Shown here: positions 33,115-44,115 of the stretch, piece by piece
Layout: each line of letters begins with the position of its first letter
Position numbering within the stretch: position 1 is the stretch's first letter
NCBI GenBank assembly: GCA_920105625.2
Contig: OV050032.1
Coordinates: 133,963,897 to 134,027,896 of the forward strand
Reading direction: 5' to 3'
Source: Clusia tigrina
Taxonomy: Eukaryota > Arthropoda > Insecta > Diptera > Clusiidae
Length of the DNA: 64,000 bases
The notes under the pieces: generated by a model
The model's input: the letters and a program-made list of their open reading frames with translations, nothing else
What the model was told of the DNA's origin: nothing
Databases searched by the model: none
Position numbers and translations under genes: made by a program

Positions 33115-34096
33115 TAGGGTTAGATACACTAACAATATTAAAAGCAAAAATCGACCATGACAAGAACACCCTAATAACAAACAGTTCTAAAAACAAAATA
33201 AAGATGAAACCTAACTCTATCTCTGGACATATAACCGCTAAAACGAAAACAATTAAAAAAATATCAGCTAATATACTGAACGAAACCATATACAAGAAAA
33301 GCAAATGCAACACAAATGCCGACGCACTAAACCTTATTAAAAGTAGCAGTCCCACTGAAGTCGAAAATTTTGAACTAAACATAAATGAAACAACTACCAC
33401 CACCATTCACAGCAGTGATGAAAATTTGAACGATGGTATACCTATCTCAAAAAGACCTTTAAACGATTTCAACTTACAGATTATATTAGAACAAAGCAAC
33501 AAAGGATCACCATTAACTACGGAAACTATATTTAAAAACAAGCAAAGGAGAACAATAAGAAGAAATACCTTCAATGAAAATACAAAGGTTGACATCTTAA
33601 AAACTTTCATTGCCCCAAATAAACTTACTGCCATACATAAAACTGACAGCATTTTCCATATTGTACAGTCAACCTTTTCTAAATACTTCTCTAACAGTAA
33701 AAAATTTCGCCTAATACGATGTATAGATATACTAAAAGACATAAGAATAGAAGACTAGCAAGAACATGAAATCTATAGCCACCATTAACATTCCAACCAT
33801 AAGGGAATTAACGAAACTCTACTCCACCTGAAACGCAAATTCTATTTGCCTAACATGAAACACAAAATAACCAAAGTTAAAGGCGCTTGCAAAAAATGTG
33901 AATATGATAGAAAACCACCTAAATTAGAAATTCAAAAACAAAACGTAAAAACAAAACATAAAAACAGACAATTTTTGCTTATTCTTTTATTTATATATAT
34001 GTTTACTACATATCGTAGTAAAGCCGTACAAACGACATGGGCAATTCAGCTACAGCCAAATCTCTATATAAAAATACTCGATGCAGTAGGAGAAGC
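33115..34096 (+). repeat. Inverted repeat, right arm
   Basis: The 982-bp plus-strand arm partners 31344-32318. The open frame ending at 33758 joins the protease end directly to KCNTNADALNLIKSS, the connection after RNase H, so RT is deleted. After stops at 33756-33758 and shortly beyond, the frame from 33846 gives integrase zinc cysteines (GACKKC), then ILLFIYMF as an env signal peptide and LQPNLYIKILDAVGEA. Transcription through both arms would give a hairpin RNA with a stem of almost 1 kb. Confidence 0.92.
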
Positions 34097-34130
34097 CGAT
34101 CTCTGGTGCGATGCATGTAAATATGTATAA

Positions 34131-34804
34131 GTTAAATACTCACCTGAGCAAAATCTTTTAATAATAGAAATATATATATTTAATTTTTATTTCAATATTT
34201 TATTATTTTACTCGTCCTTCTCCTTCGAGCTCTAGTCTATCAAAAGATGCGAGCTCTCGTACTCGGGTTCTTTTTATACCTTTTCGCCGCCGACAATCGC
34301 ATGGTGACTGCGCTTTGAGGCGGCATTGCACGACAGCGTTTCACGGCTGGGCTTGGCGGCACCGACATACAACACATGTCTCGCCAATTCCTCCGGCACC
34401 GAGAACCATCACCGTCTACCGTATCTACGCGTAGCGGCTGTGCCGCGCATTTTGTACAATGCTTTGCACCGCTGCGCTAGCGCATGGCGCCAATGCTCTC
34501 AGTCTTGTGTTTTCCCACGCACCGAGAACCAGCACCGTCTATCGTGCCCTTGCGCAGCTGATGGCAGCGGATGGCAGCAGACCCTGTTGCAGCACATTTC
34601 GTACAATGCTTTGCACCGCTGCGCTAGCGCATGGCGCCAATGCTCTCAGTCTTGTGTTTTCCCACGCACCGAGAACCAGCACCGTCTACCGTGCCCCTGC
34701 GCAGCGGATGGCAGCAGACGCTGTTGCAACGTATGTCGTACAATGCTTTGTACCGCTGTGCAAGCGCACGGCGCCAATGACATGCAACGTATATGTTGCT
34801 AACT
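34131..34804 (-). mobile_element. 3' LTR of gypsy-type element C
   Basis: This 674-bp segment is a direct repeat of 40381-41053. On the minus strand it begins AGTTAGCAACAT and ends GAGTATTTAAC. A TATA box (TATAAAAAGAACC, minus) lies at about 34263-34278. An internal unit of about 140 bp around GCGCTAGCGCATGGCGCCAA occurs three times. The two LTRs differ at many positions, so the insertion is not young. Long frames across it are not genes. Confidence 0.93.
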
Positions 34805-34816
34805 CCTCCCCCCCTT
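34805..34816 (-). promoter_or_regulatory. Polypurine tract of element C
   Basis: The minus strand reads AAGGGGGGGAGG directly before the AGTTAGC start of the 3' LTR, the standard position for the plus-strand primer. Confidence 0.88.
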
Positions 34817-35214
34817 AAGATCAGCCGTCCTCGGCTGACGGGCGTCTTCGGGCACTACCACGCTATTTCTGATATGATTGAAAATATCCAAAGATTTCCT
34901 TGTCTCTCTTTCTAAAATTGGTCACGTGTGAAGACCAAAATCACGGCAACAAAGCAAGACCCATCATGCCCCGACCCTCTAGAGTTTTTAAGAATGGACA
35001 ATAGCTGGACACGACCAGGGAAACAAAAAGAACATTTCAAGCTTTAAGCAGTTTCAAATGAGAAACACTTCCTTTTAAAAAAATTTAAAGTTCAACTTTA
35101 ATATCATAAACGTTATAAATGTATATGTCGATGTATTGCCCATATGAATTGAATGAGGTGATTCGAGTTGCTGCTGGTAAGAGTGCTTGTAAGGGAAGTT
35201 TAAGAAAATATGCC
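34817..35214. other. Non-coding 3' region of element C
   Basis: About 400 bp between the integrase stop and the PPT, without a supported frame. No env is present. Confidence 0.6.
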
Positions 35215-36009
35215 CTAACGTAGGTTGTCTTTGTGGACTACTCGGCCATCCACCAGGATACTCGATCCGAGGTCTGCGCCTACAGTCTTCTGGTTGTAAA
35301 CTTTTGATAGTTTGTTTCCAAGCCTTTTATTTGCCTTAACAAATACCTTGTCTCCTGTTTTGAAAAATTTCGTTTTTCGCAGCCGGTTGAAATATTGGAG
35401 TTTAGTTTGTTGCGTAACTCGTAATCTGGCTTCCACCTCGCCTCTCATTACCTCAGAAATAGAATGAAGTATGTCGACAGGTCTCTGATTAGTAACAGAG
35501 TGGATTGTGCGGTTGTACCTGGATACCGCTAACAAAACTAGCTCCCCTATATCCGAGGAATAGTCCGCTGCTTTGAGACATCTTGAAATCTCCGTCAATG
35601 TGCTGTGGAAGCGTTCCACCTGTCCATTAGATGTGCTGTGAAGGGGCGGAACTGCATGAACGCTAGCATCGAACTGATTTTGTAGCAGTGACCTTATAGT
35701 GTTAGAAGTCAGAGATTTTTCGTTGTCGCATACCACAGTACGTGTATCCTTAAAGACATTGAGGGTTTCCAGTAGGGGTCCTTTGAGGTCCACTATACTT
35801 CTGGATCTTATGGGTTTTACAATGGCAAACTTGGAGAACTTGTCCAGGCATGTGAGGAAGTGGTGACCTGCCGTGGAATAGATATCCAGATGCAAAATTT
35901 CGCCCGGATGCGTGGGAATAGGGGTTTTGCCTATTTGGGTTGCGTGTGGGTGTCGATTGTACTTGCCTTCCTGACATATGCGGCAGGCAGATGCCAGCTG
36001 CTTGAATTG
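35215..36009 (-). pseudogene. Element C integrase
   Basis: The frame from 35895 to 35215 (226 residues from an internal Met) contains the catalytic core: Asp 4 (HLDIY), Asp 57 (VVCDNEK) and Glu 94 (VERFHS), with about 36 residues between the last two. KVFVKANKRLGNK and the closing VVHKDNLR belong to the C-terminal DNA-binding part. Upstream, in the same frame, ASACRICQEGKYNRHPH supplies the zinc cysteines (C-x2-C). A single in-frame TAA at 36010-36012 separates this part from the RT-RNase H frame. Otherwise the sequence is well preserved. Confidence 0.9.
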
Positions 36010-37392
36010 TTAACGGACACCAGGGAAATATGCCATCCGCAACACCTGACGTGTAGTTTCATTCGGCGAACGATGGGCTCTGTTGTGCTCTCTGGCTAGG
36101 ATTTCTTGTTGCTCGCTTGGGTTGGTGATATCCTTTACGCTTCTCTCACTGAATCGGAACCTCATGGATGGGAAGAGATCCGGCAAGGTGTCCTCCAAAT
36201 ATTGCAATGCAACTCCATCGCAATATATTCCATTCACAACATTGACGTTAACGGACTCGTTCAGCAGCTGGGGCAAGTCCGAAGGTGCGGCATAAGTTAG
36301 GACATGCCTGAGCTGTTTCTGGAATACTATGGAGGAAGTTTTCTTCGACTTCTCTCCAGCTTGGAGGATAAGCTGATTTCTGAAGCAATTGACGGGGTTA
36401 TCGACAGTCGGTATAGGAGATCCCAGCGACTTTTCAGCGCTTATATTGGTTTCACGTTGGTTAGGTTTCTTCATTATTGCATTTATGTGCTGTCGTGAAA
36501 GCGCGTCCGCGACAACATTGAGTCTTCCTGGCTTGTAATGGAACCTCGGGGCGAACTCCTCAATGAAGGATCGCCATCGTTTCATCTTTGAGTTAACATT
36601 TCTGTCCGAGAGAGCGAATGTAAGGGGTTGATGGTCTGTAAAAATATTTAGGTTCTTGACTCCGTATAGGTAGTTTCTCAGCTTCTGCAATGACCAAACA
36701 ATTGCAAGCAGCTCTCGCTCATTAGTTGCATAGTGCTCCTCTGTATCAGAGAGAGTGCGCGAGATCATGGTAATGGGCCGACCTCCCTGCGATAGTACAG
36801 CCCCTAAGGCATGGGATGAAGCATCCGTGGTTAGATTGAATGGTTTTCCGAAATCCGGATAGAGAAGCAAAACATCCTCTGATGCAAGTGCTGACCTCAC
36901 ACGCCGAAAGGCGTCTAATGCATCCGCATCGAGGACAATCGAAGTGTTTTTAGACTTTGATGCGCCTATATGACCATTCTTCCCCCTCAGATACCTGGTT
37001 AGTGGCTTGGTAATCCGAGCATAATCCTTGATGAACCTTCTATAGTAGCCCGTCAAACCTAAGAAGCATCTTAAGGCGCGAAGGCTGTGGGGCTGCTCAA
37101 AATCAACGATATCCTTCACCTTGTTTGGGCAAGTTTTTATACCAATGTTGGAAACAACAAATCCCAGGAACTCTACCTCCTTTTTAAAGAACCTAGACTT
37201 TTCTCTAGTGACTCGCATATTAGCCTGGAATAACCTGTCCAAGACCCTGCGTAGATCCGTAAGATGCGTTGTTGCATCAGGAGAAAATATGATCACGTCA
37301 TCCATGTAAACATAACAGCTCCTTCCAATCTCCTCCCGGAGTACGTCATCAATAGCTCTTTGGAAGATACTAGGGGCGTTCTTAAGGCCCAT
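36010..37392 (-). pseudogene. Element C RT catalytic part and RNase H
   Basis: A 460-residue minus-strand frame. MGLKNAPSIFQRAIDDVL leads to the catalytic YMDD at residues 29-32. FLGFVVS and CFLGLTGYYRRFIKDYA (thumb/connection) follow. RNase H starts with NLTTDASSHALGAVLS (about 186-201), then YATNERELLAIVWSLQKLR and FTDHQPL, and the module ends with VVADALSRQ. The C-terminal part (HNRAHRSPNETTRQVLRMAYFPG) is the H-x-H half of the integrase zinc module, so the stop at 36010 falls between the histidines and the cysteines. It is out of frame with the RT N-terminal part upstream. Confidence 0.93.
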
Positions 37393-37460
37393 GGGTAGAC
37401 GGCAATATTCATACTTGCCATTATTTATTGAAACGGCAGTTTTCTTCCGGTCCTCCTCTG

Positions 37461-39041
37461 CTAAAGCGATCTGGTAGAAGCCATTTTTAGATCGATAGTT
37501 GAGAAATATGTAGATTTTCCCAAGTTTGCGAGAATGACCGAAGTGTCGGGTATTGGATATCGGTCGCTGATGGTTTTATCATTTAATCGCTTAAAATCCA
37601 AAACCAATCGCAGTTTCCTGTCCCCGTTTTCATTTTCTCCTCTCTTGGGTACTACCCAGAGGGGGTTATTAAAGGGGGACCGAGAAGGTCGTATGATCCC
37701 GTCCTCGAGCATGCTACTTATTTCCTTATTTACGAATGTGGTGGCTGCAATGGGGTAAGGATATGATCGGGCGTAAACTGGATCATTGTCTGTAGTTCGG
37801 ATGGTTGCAAGGACGTTGGTGTTGAACGTCAGGCCCTCTCTGGGATCCGCAAACACTCCATTCAGATCAATCAGGAGTTGCTGGAATTCCGTAGTGGCCT
37901 CAGAGGGAATTTCCGTTTGATCGTTGCTGCTGGTATGCTCTTCTTCCTCGTTCTCGTCTATGATGGAATCTGTGTAATTCACCCCTTCACACTCCTGAAA
38001 GAGCAGCGTTTCCATTCCCCGGGCATGGCTGAGTGTTCCCACGTCTAAGTTGACACAAGCCGAGACGTCCGTTAGCAGATCAAACCCGATTATAGCGTCA
38101 AAGGTGTTTAGAGTGGGAAGCATGTAAAAGGTAGAAGTCCTTCCTAGCACATTCATTCCACATTTCCTAGTGACAGGAACACTCCCCACCACAGTTTTGA
38201 CCTTAAATGGTTTGATTACCGGCTTTATTCCCCGCAGGCCAGGGATATCCCTAATATAATTCTTGGCAGAGCCGGTGTCCACCAAGAACTTTAAACGCTG
38301 TGATGCTAGAGTCATTTGAAGGTATGGAAGAAGTGGCCTGTCCCCAAAAAAATTCACCTTGTCGAAAGTTGTTTCCCCCTCAACATCGGCACCGGCATCA
38401 CCCCGTCTGTAGTTTCGGTTGCGACGATGACCTTCACCCCGGAGGCTTCCATTGGCCCAGCCACCAGGAGAAGAATTACTTAACTCAGCGTCCAGGAAAT
38501 TGACTCTTGGGTGTTTCGAAACGTGTGAAGGTGGTAGCGACGAGTGTGGCCTTTTTGTAGCTGGTTCCCTCCCTTGAAATTGCTGGCTATCCGAGTATTC
38601 TTTCCGCATATGAGGAGCGCCGATAGAAGCTCCAAACCGGTTTGCATTGAAGGGATTTCGTGGAGGAGCGTCTATGGCGGGTATCGTAGACGGATTGTCC
38701 CATCGGGGTGGAGTTCTTGGCTGGGCGATGCCCCCAGTTCTTGGACGTCCAATGGCAAGTCGAGCTGAGTCGGGCTGATACATCCTTATAGGCTGCTGGT
38801 TGACGCTACAATTGAAGGAGGGGTGCATTCCCTGGGGCCCCCGTCGCTTCCATGACTGGTCTATATGGGCTCTGGCTGTGCTTATTTCTAGCTCCAAGGC
38901 CAGAGCGAGGGCTGCCGACATATCCGGGGGACTAGCACAAAGAACTGATGAACTCATGGGCTCGTTAAGCCCCGAAATGAATACGCTCCTAGCCAGGTTC
39001 CTGTGCTCTTCATTCAGGATTTCATTTCCGCGATGCATCAC
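37461..39041 (-). pseudogene. Element C gag C-part, protease and RT N-terminus
   Basis: A 526-residue frame. Residues 1-60 are the end of the capsid (VFISGLNEPM), followed by an Arg/Pro/Asn-rich region without a zinc knuckle. Protease has KFLVDTGSAKNYI with Asp-Thr-Gly-Ser at 255-258 and FDAIIGFDLL later. RT begins about residue 410 with EISSMLEDGIIRPSRSPFNN and LWVVPKR, continues with LVLDFKRLND and stops after STIDLK. There an A run near 37490 has changed length and shifts the frame. Gag and Pol appear to be one continuous frame here, unlike the usual gag-pol shift, though gag is itself shifted at its left end. Confidence 0.88.
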
Positions 39042-39648
39042 CAGAATTGCTCATGTCGTTCTGGTTGGTTAGAAGGGTGAGCCTCTTCTGAATCTCGTCA
39101 TAATATTTAGAAACGGACCATCCCCTTTGCCTGAGACTCAGCATTTCTTGTTGAAGCGCGTATGAGGGTCTTCTGTCTGCATATGTAAAATCTAACCGAG
39201 CCAGTATTGCGTCAAGGTTAGTAGGCGTATTGAAGGATGTTAGGAGGGCATCGGCCTCTCCCATTACCTTGCTTCGGATCAGGTGAACGGCCTGGTAATG
39301 GCGAGGAAGACCTTCCGAACCTGTGAAAGGGGCGTAAGCGCTAGTGACAGATCTCCGCCAAGAAGCGTAATGAGTCCTGCTTCCACCAAACTCGCGAAGG
39401 GCTTGAATGAGTACGAATGAATCAACCCCTTCACCCTCTCGATCGAACGTAACATCGTTATAAACTGTGGGAGGTACTGCCGGTTGTCCAAGGATCTGCA
39501 GTTCTTTTCGGAGTTCGCATATCTCGTTGCGATTCTCAATAAATCGTCGGTTGCTTTCTTCAGTCAAAGAGGAGAAGGCGGTGTTGATCATAGCCTCAAA
39601 TATAGCCAAATCACCGCGGGGTTGGTGCGCTGCTTCGTTGTGCGCCAT
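39022..39648 (-). pseudogene. Element C gag N-terminal part
   Basis: A 208-residue frame starting MAHNEAAHQPRGD, with a helical coiled-coil-like stretch (FIENRNEICELRKELQIL, about 36-53) and the capsid segment WRRSVTSAYAPFTG, YQAVHLIRSKVMGEAD and ILARLDFTYADRRP. This order is typical for gypsy Gag of flies. The frame overlaps the following one by 20 bases in another phase, indicating a small indel near 39030. The ATG at 39648 is the probable true start: leader repeats lie upstream. Confidence 0.85.
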
Positions 39649-39934
39649 ACTACAGTCTAGAAGCGCACTCTACTTTGCGATGAACGGTACTAGAGACCTG
39701 ACTGAACGTGGCCTGTGCTGGTCTTCCCTTGTTACAGCGGAAGTCCTTGGTGTGGTGAGCCGTACACCGTCTTTTTCGGATGCTCTCTACGTCACCAAGA
39801 ATGTGCTACAACTTATGGTTGGGCTGTGCAACGCCTTTTGGGTAGTTCTAAAAATTTTAAGTTTTATTATTTAAAAATTTTTTATTTATTTTTTTTATTA
39901 ATTTTTTAAAATTAAAATTTTGTTTACGTTAAAC

Positions 39935-40370
39935 CTGGAGGGTCCCGTAGGAATCGCAAATTTGCTTTTTTTATTAACCCCTCTCAAGGGTACGGTAAGA
40001 GCTTTGATAGAGAATTTTTCGCATGCCCCACACTTCCGACACAAAAACTGAAGGGTCCCGTAGGAATCGCAGATTTGCTTTTGTTTATTAACCCCTCTCA
40101 AGGGTACGGTAAGAGCTTTGGCAGCGACTTTTTCGCATGCCCCACACTTCCGACACAAAAACTGGAGGGCCCCGTAGGAATCGCAGATTTGCCGTTTTTA
40201 TTGACCCCTCTCAAGGGTACGGTAAGAGCCTGTGCAGCGGCTTTTTCGCATGCCCCACGCTTACGACACAAAAACTGGAGGGTCCCGTAGGAATCGCAGA
40301 TTTGTTATTTATTCACCCCTCTCAAGGGTGGGTTATGAGCCAGTGCAGCGACTTTTTTGCATGCTCCAAG
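39935..40370. repeat. Four ~113-bp tandem repeats in the leader of element C
   Basis: Units begin CTGGAGGGTCCCGTAGG at 39935, 40049, 40162 and 40275. Each contains CCCCTCTCAAGGGTACGGTAAGAGC, shown here as CCCCTCTCAAGGG followed by TACGGTAAGAGC, and GCATGCCCCA. The last unit ends at the PBS. They lie between gag and the 5' LTR, that is, in the untranslated leader. Confidence 0.92.
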
Positions 40371-40380
40371 TTGGGCGCCA
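40371..40380 (-). promoter_or_regulatory. Primer binding site of element C
   Basis: The minus strand reads TGGCGCCCAA immediately after the 5' LTR. TGG complements the CCA end of a tRNA, and TGGCGCC is commonly seen in retroelements primed by tRNA-Lys. The tRNA identity is not proven here. Confidence 0.8.
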
Positions 40381-41053
40381 GTTAAATACTCACCTGAGCA
40401 AAATCTTTTAATAATAGAAATATATATATTAAATTTTTATTTCAATATTTTATTATTTTACTCGTCCTTCTCCTTCGAGCTCTAGTCTATCAAAAGATGC
40501 GAGCTCTCGTACTCGGGTTCTTTTTATACCTTTTCGCCGCCGACAATCGCATGGTGACTGCGCTTTGAGGCGGCACTGCGCGACAGCGTTTCACGGCTGG
40601 GCTTGGCGGCACCGACATACAACACATGTCTTGCCAATTCCTCCGGCACCGAGAACCATCACCGTCTACCGTATCTACGCGTAGTGGCTGTGCCGTGCAT
40701 TGTGTACAATGCTTTGCACCGCTGCGCTAGCGCATGGCGCCAATGCTCTTTTCGTATGTTTTCTCGCGTACCGAGAACCAGCGCCGTCTATCGTGCCCCT
40801 GCGCAGCGGATGGCAGCGGATGGTAGCAGACTCTGTTGCCGCGCATTTTGTACAATGCTTTGCACCGCTGCGCTAGCGCATGGCGCCAATGCTCTCCGTC
40901 TTGTGTTTTCTCACGCACCGAGAACCAACACCGTCTACCGTGTCCCTGCGCAGCGGATGGCAGCAGACGCTGTTGCAGCGTATTTCCTACAATGCTGGGT
41001 ACCGCTGCGCAAGCGCACGGCGCCAACGACATGCAACACGTATGTTGCTAACT
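40381..41053 (-). mobile_element. 5' LTR of gypsy-type element C
   Basis: A 673-bp direct repeat partner of 34131-34804, with the same ends and the same minus-strand TATA box (about 40514-40528). It should drive transcription of the element toward lower coordinates. Confidence 0.93.
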
Positions 41054-41166
41054 TGTATTTGAAATCTAACAAGCATGTCCTAAAATAGAAAATATATATT
41101 ATTGTAAAACAAACAAAGATGAAAATTTAAGTGTATTGGCCAACTTTTTAAGAATAAGAAAGCGGG

Positions 41167-41416
41167 ATGCGTTGTGAAAAACATTGGCAAGAAACCACAT
41201 TACAATCAACATGCAGAGCGGCGAATACTACCATCAAAGGAACAGCAATAATCCACTACAAACATTGTAAAGTCTTTATAAACAAAATAACCTATGAAGA
41301 TGACATCGGCACCTTTTGGGAAGACGTCTACATCACACCAGTTTTCCATTCAGAAGTCGAAATCACAAATGAAATCAATACATTTTCCTTGAAAAAGCTA
41401 GCAGCCTCAATGCGAT
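41167..41416 (+). pseudogene. Env fragment, plus strand
   Basis: The frame contains TIKGTAIIHYKHCKVFINK and IGTFWEDVYI, which align with the C-terminal ectodomain of errantivirus 1 env (VEGTIMVTYNHCTVDING and HEIFWDEVQL). It is opposite in orientation to the neighbouring elements. It stops at 41416, where LTR sequence is joined in frame. Confidence 0.82.
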
Positions 41417-41500
41417 TGTCGGCGGCGAAAACGTATAAAAAGAACCCGAGTACGAGAGCTCGCATCTTTTAATTGGCAGGAGCTCGAAGGAGAAGGACTA
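41417..41500 (+). mobile_element. Inverted fragment of element C LTR with TATA box
   Basis: CGATTGTCGGCGGCGAAAAC through GTATAAAAAGAACCCGAG to GAGCTCGAAGGAGAAGGAC is the reverse complement of the LTR promoter part (compare 40480-40555). Here the promoter points to the right, opposite to element C. Confidence 0.85.
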
Positions 41501-41599
41501 CTTTAATAATATCAAAATAGTATTAAAACAAAATTTATATCTTTATAATTTTAGAAAGATGCAGGAGATACCTAACTTACATAACTATCATTATATAAT

Positions 41600-42115
41600 A
41601 CATATGGCTCTGACTCAATTATTTTAGAATTGTTGTTCAAAGTTTGGTATGTCAATGTTAAAAATAATTTAAGATTCATTATAATAAGCTTGTAGGTTTA
41701 GCAGCTCGTAGATATGTTCAATGGATTTGGTTACTTTCTAAATGTTTAATCTGATCGTTTAAGTTCTGTGCGTCGTATTTGTCCATGTTACCTGTTATGA
41801 ATTTGATGACATGTCCGAGTCCATTTATTTGTTCTCTTTTACTTCTGTTTGGTTTTAAGGTATTTTAATTTTGTTTTTAGTTGTAAGTTTTAGCTTGGTT
41901 GTTGTCATCATTGTTTTTACTGAATCGTATCTTTCGAATAATTTAAGTGTTTTAGTCAAGTCATCTATGTTTTCGTGGTATTTTGCTAGGTCAATAATAT
42001 GGAATACTATGGTTGATTACTATGGTTGATTATTCTCCTTGCATGCCCTAAGTGTAAAGATAGTATCCCATTATTTTTTTTAAGTTCTCGATATTCAAAT
42101 AGTTGTCCAGAAGTT
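41600..42115 (-). pseudogene. Errantivirus 2 env remnants
   Basis: The minus strand gives INGLGHVIKFITGN with MDKYDAQNLNDQI (fusion region, about 41740-41830) and, after a deletion, YELLNLQAYYNES and IIFNIDIPNFE (about 41640-41700). These match errantivirus 1 env in order. Upstream, about 41830-42110, weak surface-region residues remain. The rest, including the anchor, is missing, so no functional Env exists. Confidence 0.72.
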
Positions 42116-42124
42116 AACGTCAAT

Positions 42125-43276
42125 CTAAGGAGAGAGAGATTTTGTTTTGCGTTTTAGCCGTATTTTGTAGATTTTTTTATTTCCTTTTGTTATTATAGTA
42201 TGTGAGTTGTTTTTGTGTACCTTATGTTTAGAAAATCTGGCTGTAATTTTATTTCTCCTACATTCTTTCCTAAATACAGTGGTCTCTGCTTGTTTTGGTT
42301 CCGGTTCTTCTCTTGTTTCGTTCAGTTTGTCTATTTTTTTGTGAGTGAGGTTTTCTACTTTGTTCTTAATGGTTGGGTATAGGGTATCGTGGAAGGTCCG
42401 TAGTTTTTGTAGGTATTCATGTTCTGTATTAAATGTTAAATTCTTACAAAATTTATATGGCCTGCCGAAAAATAGTTCGTAGGGTGTTAACTTAGTTGTG
42501 GAGTGAATTGCATTATTATAAGTGATGAGGGTTTCGGAAAATATTTCATTGTGTTCGGTTTTAATTTTGTCTTCTTTCCTTTTTGTCAGTATGATCCTAT
42601 AAATTTCTGTTAAGGTGGAGTGTAATCTCTCCACAGGAGCGTTGCTAGAGGTTTGTTGGAAAGATCCGAAGTGAAGGTTTATATCGAATTGTCTACAGAA
42701 ATCTTAAAATATGTTGCAATTGGATTCGGATCCTTGGTCACAAACATTCTTTTTAGGTATGCCGAATAGACTCACGAAATTTTTGAAAGCGTCTAATACA
42801 TGTATACTGTTTCTTGAAGTTAAGGAGTAGCCTGTTGCAAATTTCGAACATTTGTCTATTATTGTGAGTATCTGATTATGGTTAATGCAATAAATGTCAA
42901 TGTGTACAATGTCAAGAGGTTTTAATGGTATTTCTGTTTTTAAATATGTAGGTTTTGGGGGGTTTCTATCGTACTTTTGTGTATTACAAATTTCGCAGTT
43001 ATTTATTGTTCTTACTATTTTTTGCTTCATGAAGGGAAAGTAATACCGTTGTTTTAAGTGTAGATGTGTCTCGTTAATGCCTCTGTGGTTGGAATTAGAG
43101 TGGTATTCGCGAATTGTTTTTTCTTGTTCGTCGTCTGTTACAATGTCTATTAGGATATCTTTACATCGGATTGGTTTGAAAAGTTTACTATTAGAGAAAT
43201 ATTGTGAGTATATTTTCTGTATTTGTTTAAAAATTTCTTCGTCACTAACGATAGCTACTTGCTTATTAGGTGGCAT
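42125..43276 (-). pseudogene. Errantivirus 2 integrase
   Basis: The first part (43276-42704, 190 residues) has the complete zinc module His 59, His 64, Cys 94, Cys 97 (YHSNSNHRG, then CEIC), Asp 127 (HIDIYC) and Asp 180 (VCDQGSE). It ends at an in-frame TAA at 42704-42706. In the same frame, the second part (42634-42125) begins at MERLHSTLTEIYR with the catalytic Glu and carries FFGRPYKF and the basic C-terminal tail RNKITARFSKHK. Apart from the stop, all catalytic residues are kept. Glu lies the expected distance from Asp 180. Confidence 0.9.
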
Positions 43277-44110
43277 GTGATTTGAGGATGTTAATTATGT
43301 CGTAGTCTGTGAATTCCATTTGTTTTATTGATCGTCTCTGTTTATTTCTAAAAAGGTTTTGTACTGTTATTTCTGGTTGTCCTTTTTCGATTAAAATTTG
43401 GATATTAAATTCATTAAGAGGGCGCTCCGAAATAAAAATTCCGACATTTAGATTCTCATTAGCCGAATGGGTAGTTGTTCCTGATGTACCTTGGTCTGAT
43501 GTTATGTCATTGAGGTTGATGTCTGTCAGTTTTTCATTAGTTTTGTCAATTTCGATTCTGCTCAGGGCATCAGCGTTGGTGTTCTGTTTGCCCTTTTTGT
43601 AGGTAACATTATACTCTTCCAATTTTAGTCTCCATCTCACAAGTTTGGAATTGGATCTTTGAGACTCATCATCCAAGTTAGTGGACGGTGGTCGGTAACT
43701 ATTGTAAACTTGTGGCCGTACAGGTATGGGCGAAAGTACTCCGTGGCCCAAACAATGGCTAAGAGTTCCTTCTCAATTGTGGAATAGTTTACTTCTGATT
43801 CGCACAGGGTGCGACTGGCGAAACATATGGGTTTATCACTCCCGATATTGCCTTGAGAAAGGACTGCTCCTATAGCGAAATTACTGGCGTCCGTTGTCAA
43901 AATGATAGGTTTAGTGAAATCAGGGTATTGTAAGATTGGATCGTTCATCAGAAGCTCTTTACATGTTTCGAATGCGTTTACATATTCCAGGCTAAAATCA
44001 ATCTTACTACCTTTCTTTAAGCAGTTTGTCAATGGTTTTGTTATTTTAGCGAAGTCTCTGATAAATTTCCTATAGTATCCCAGAAGTCCTAGAAACGATT
44101 TTATTTGTTT
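43266..44110 (-). pseudogene. Errantivirus 2 RNase H and connection
   Basis: One frame (44032-43637) holds [46 protein letters not shown] and [15 protein letters not shown], the RNase H domain. The next (43751-43266) resumes at [16 protein letters not shown] and ends in KKGKQNTNADALSRI and the linker toward integrase. The frame change near 43640-43660 and another near 44040-44110 break it. The region from about 43266 overlaps the start of the integrase frame. Confidence 0.88.
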
Positions 44111-44115
44111 TGGTG

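Larger units (their letters stand above)
34131..41053 (-). mobile_element. Gypsy-type LTR retrotransposon C, full length, no env
   Basis: A 6.9-kb minus-strand element with 673/674-bp LTRs, PBS, tandem-repeat leader, gag, protease-RT-RNase H-integrase, and PPT. Integrase ends about 400 bp before the PPT, leaving no room for env. Lesions are few: a frame change in gag, a one-base change in an A run in RT and one stop in integrase. Flanks TATA (left) and TGTA (right) could be a mutated target duplication. Confidence 0.93.

Noticed and set aside
34326..34818. Frames of 119-158 residues on the plus strand, and their partners at 40603-41088
   Set aside because: They lie in the GC-rich repeated part of the element C LTRs.
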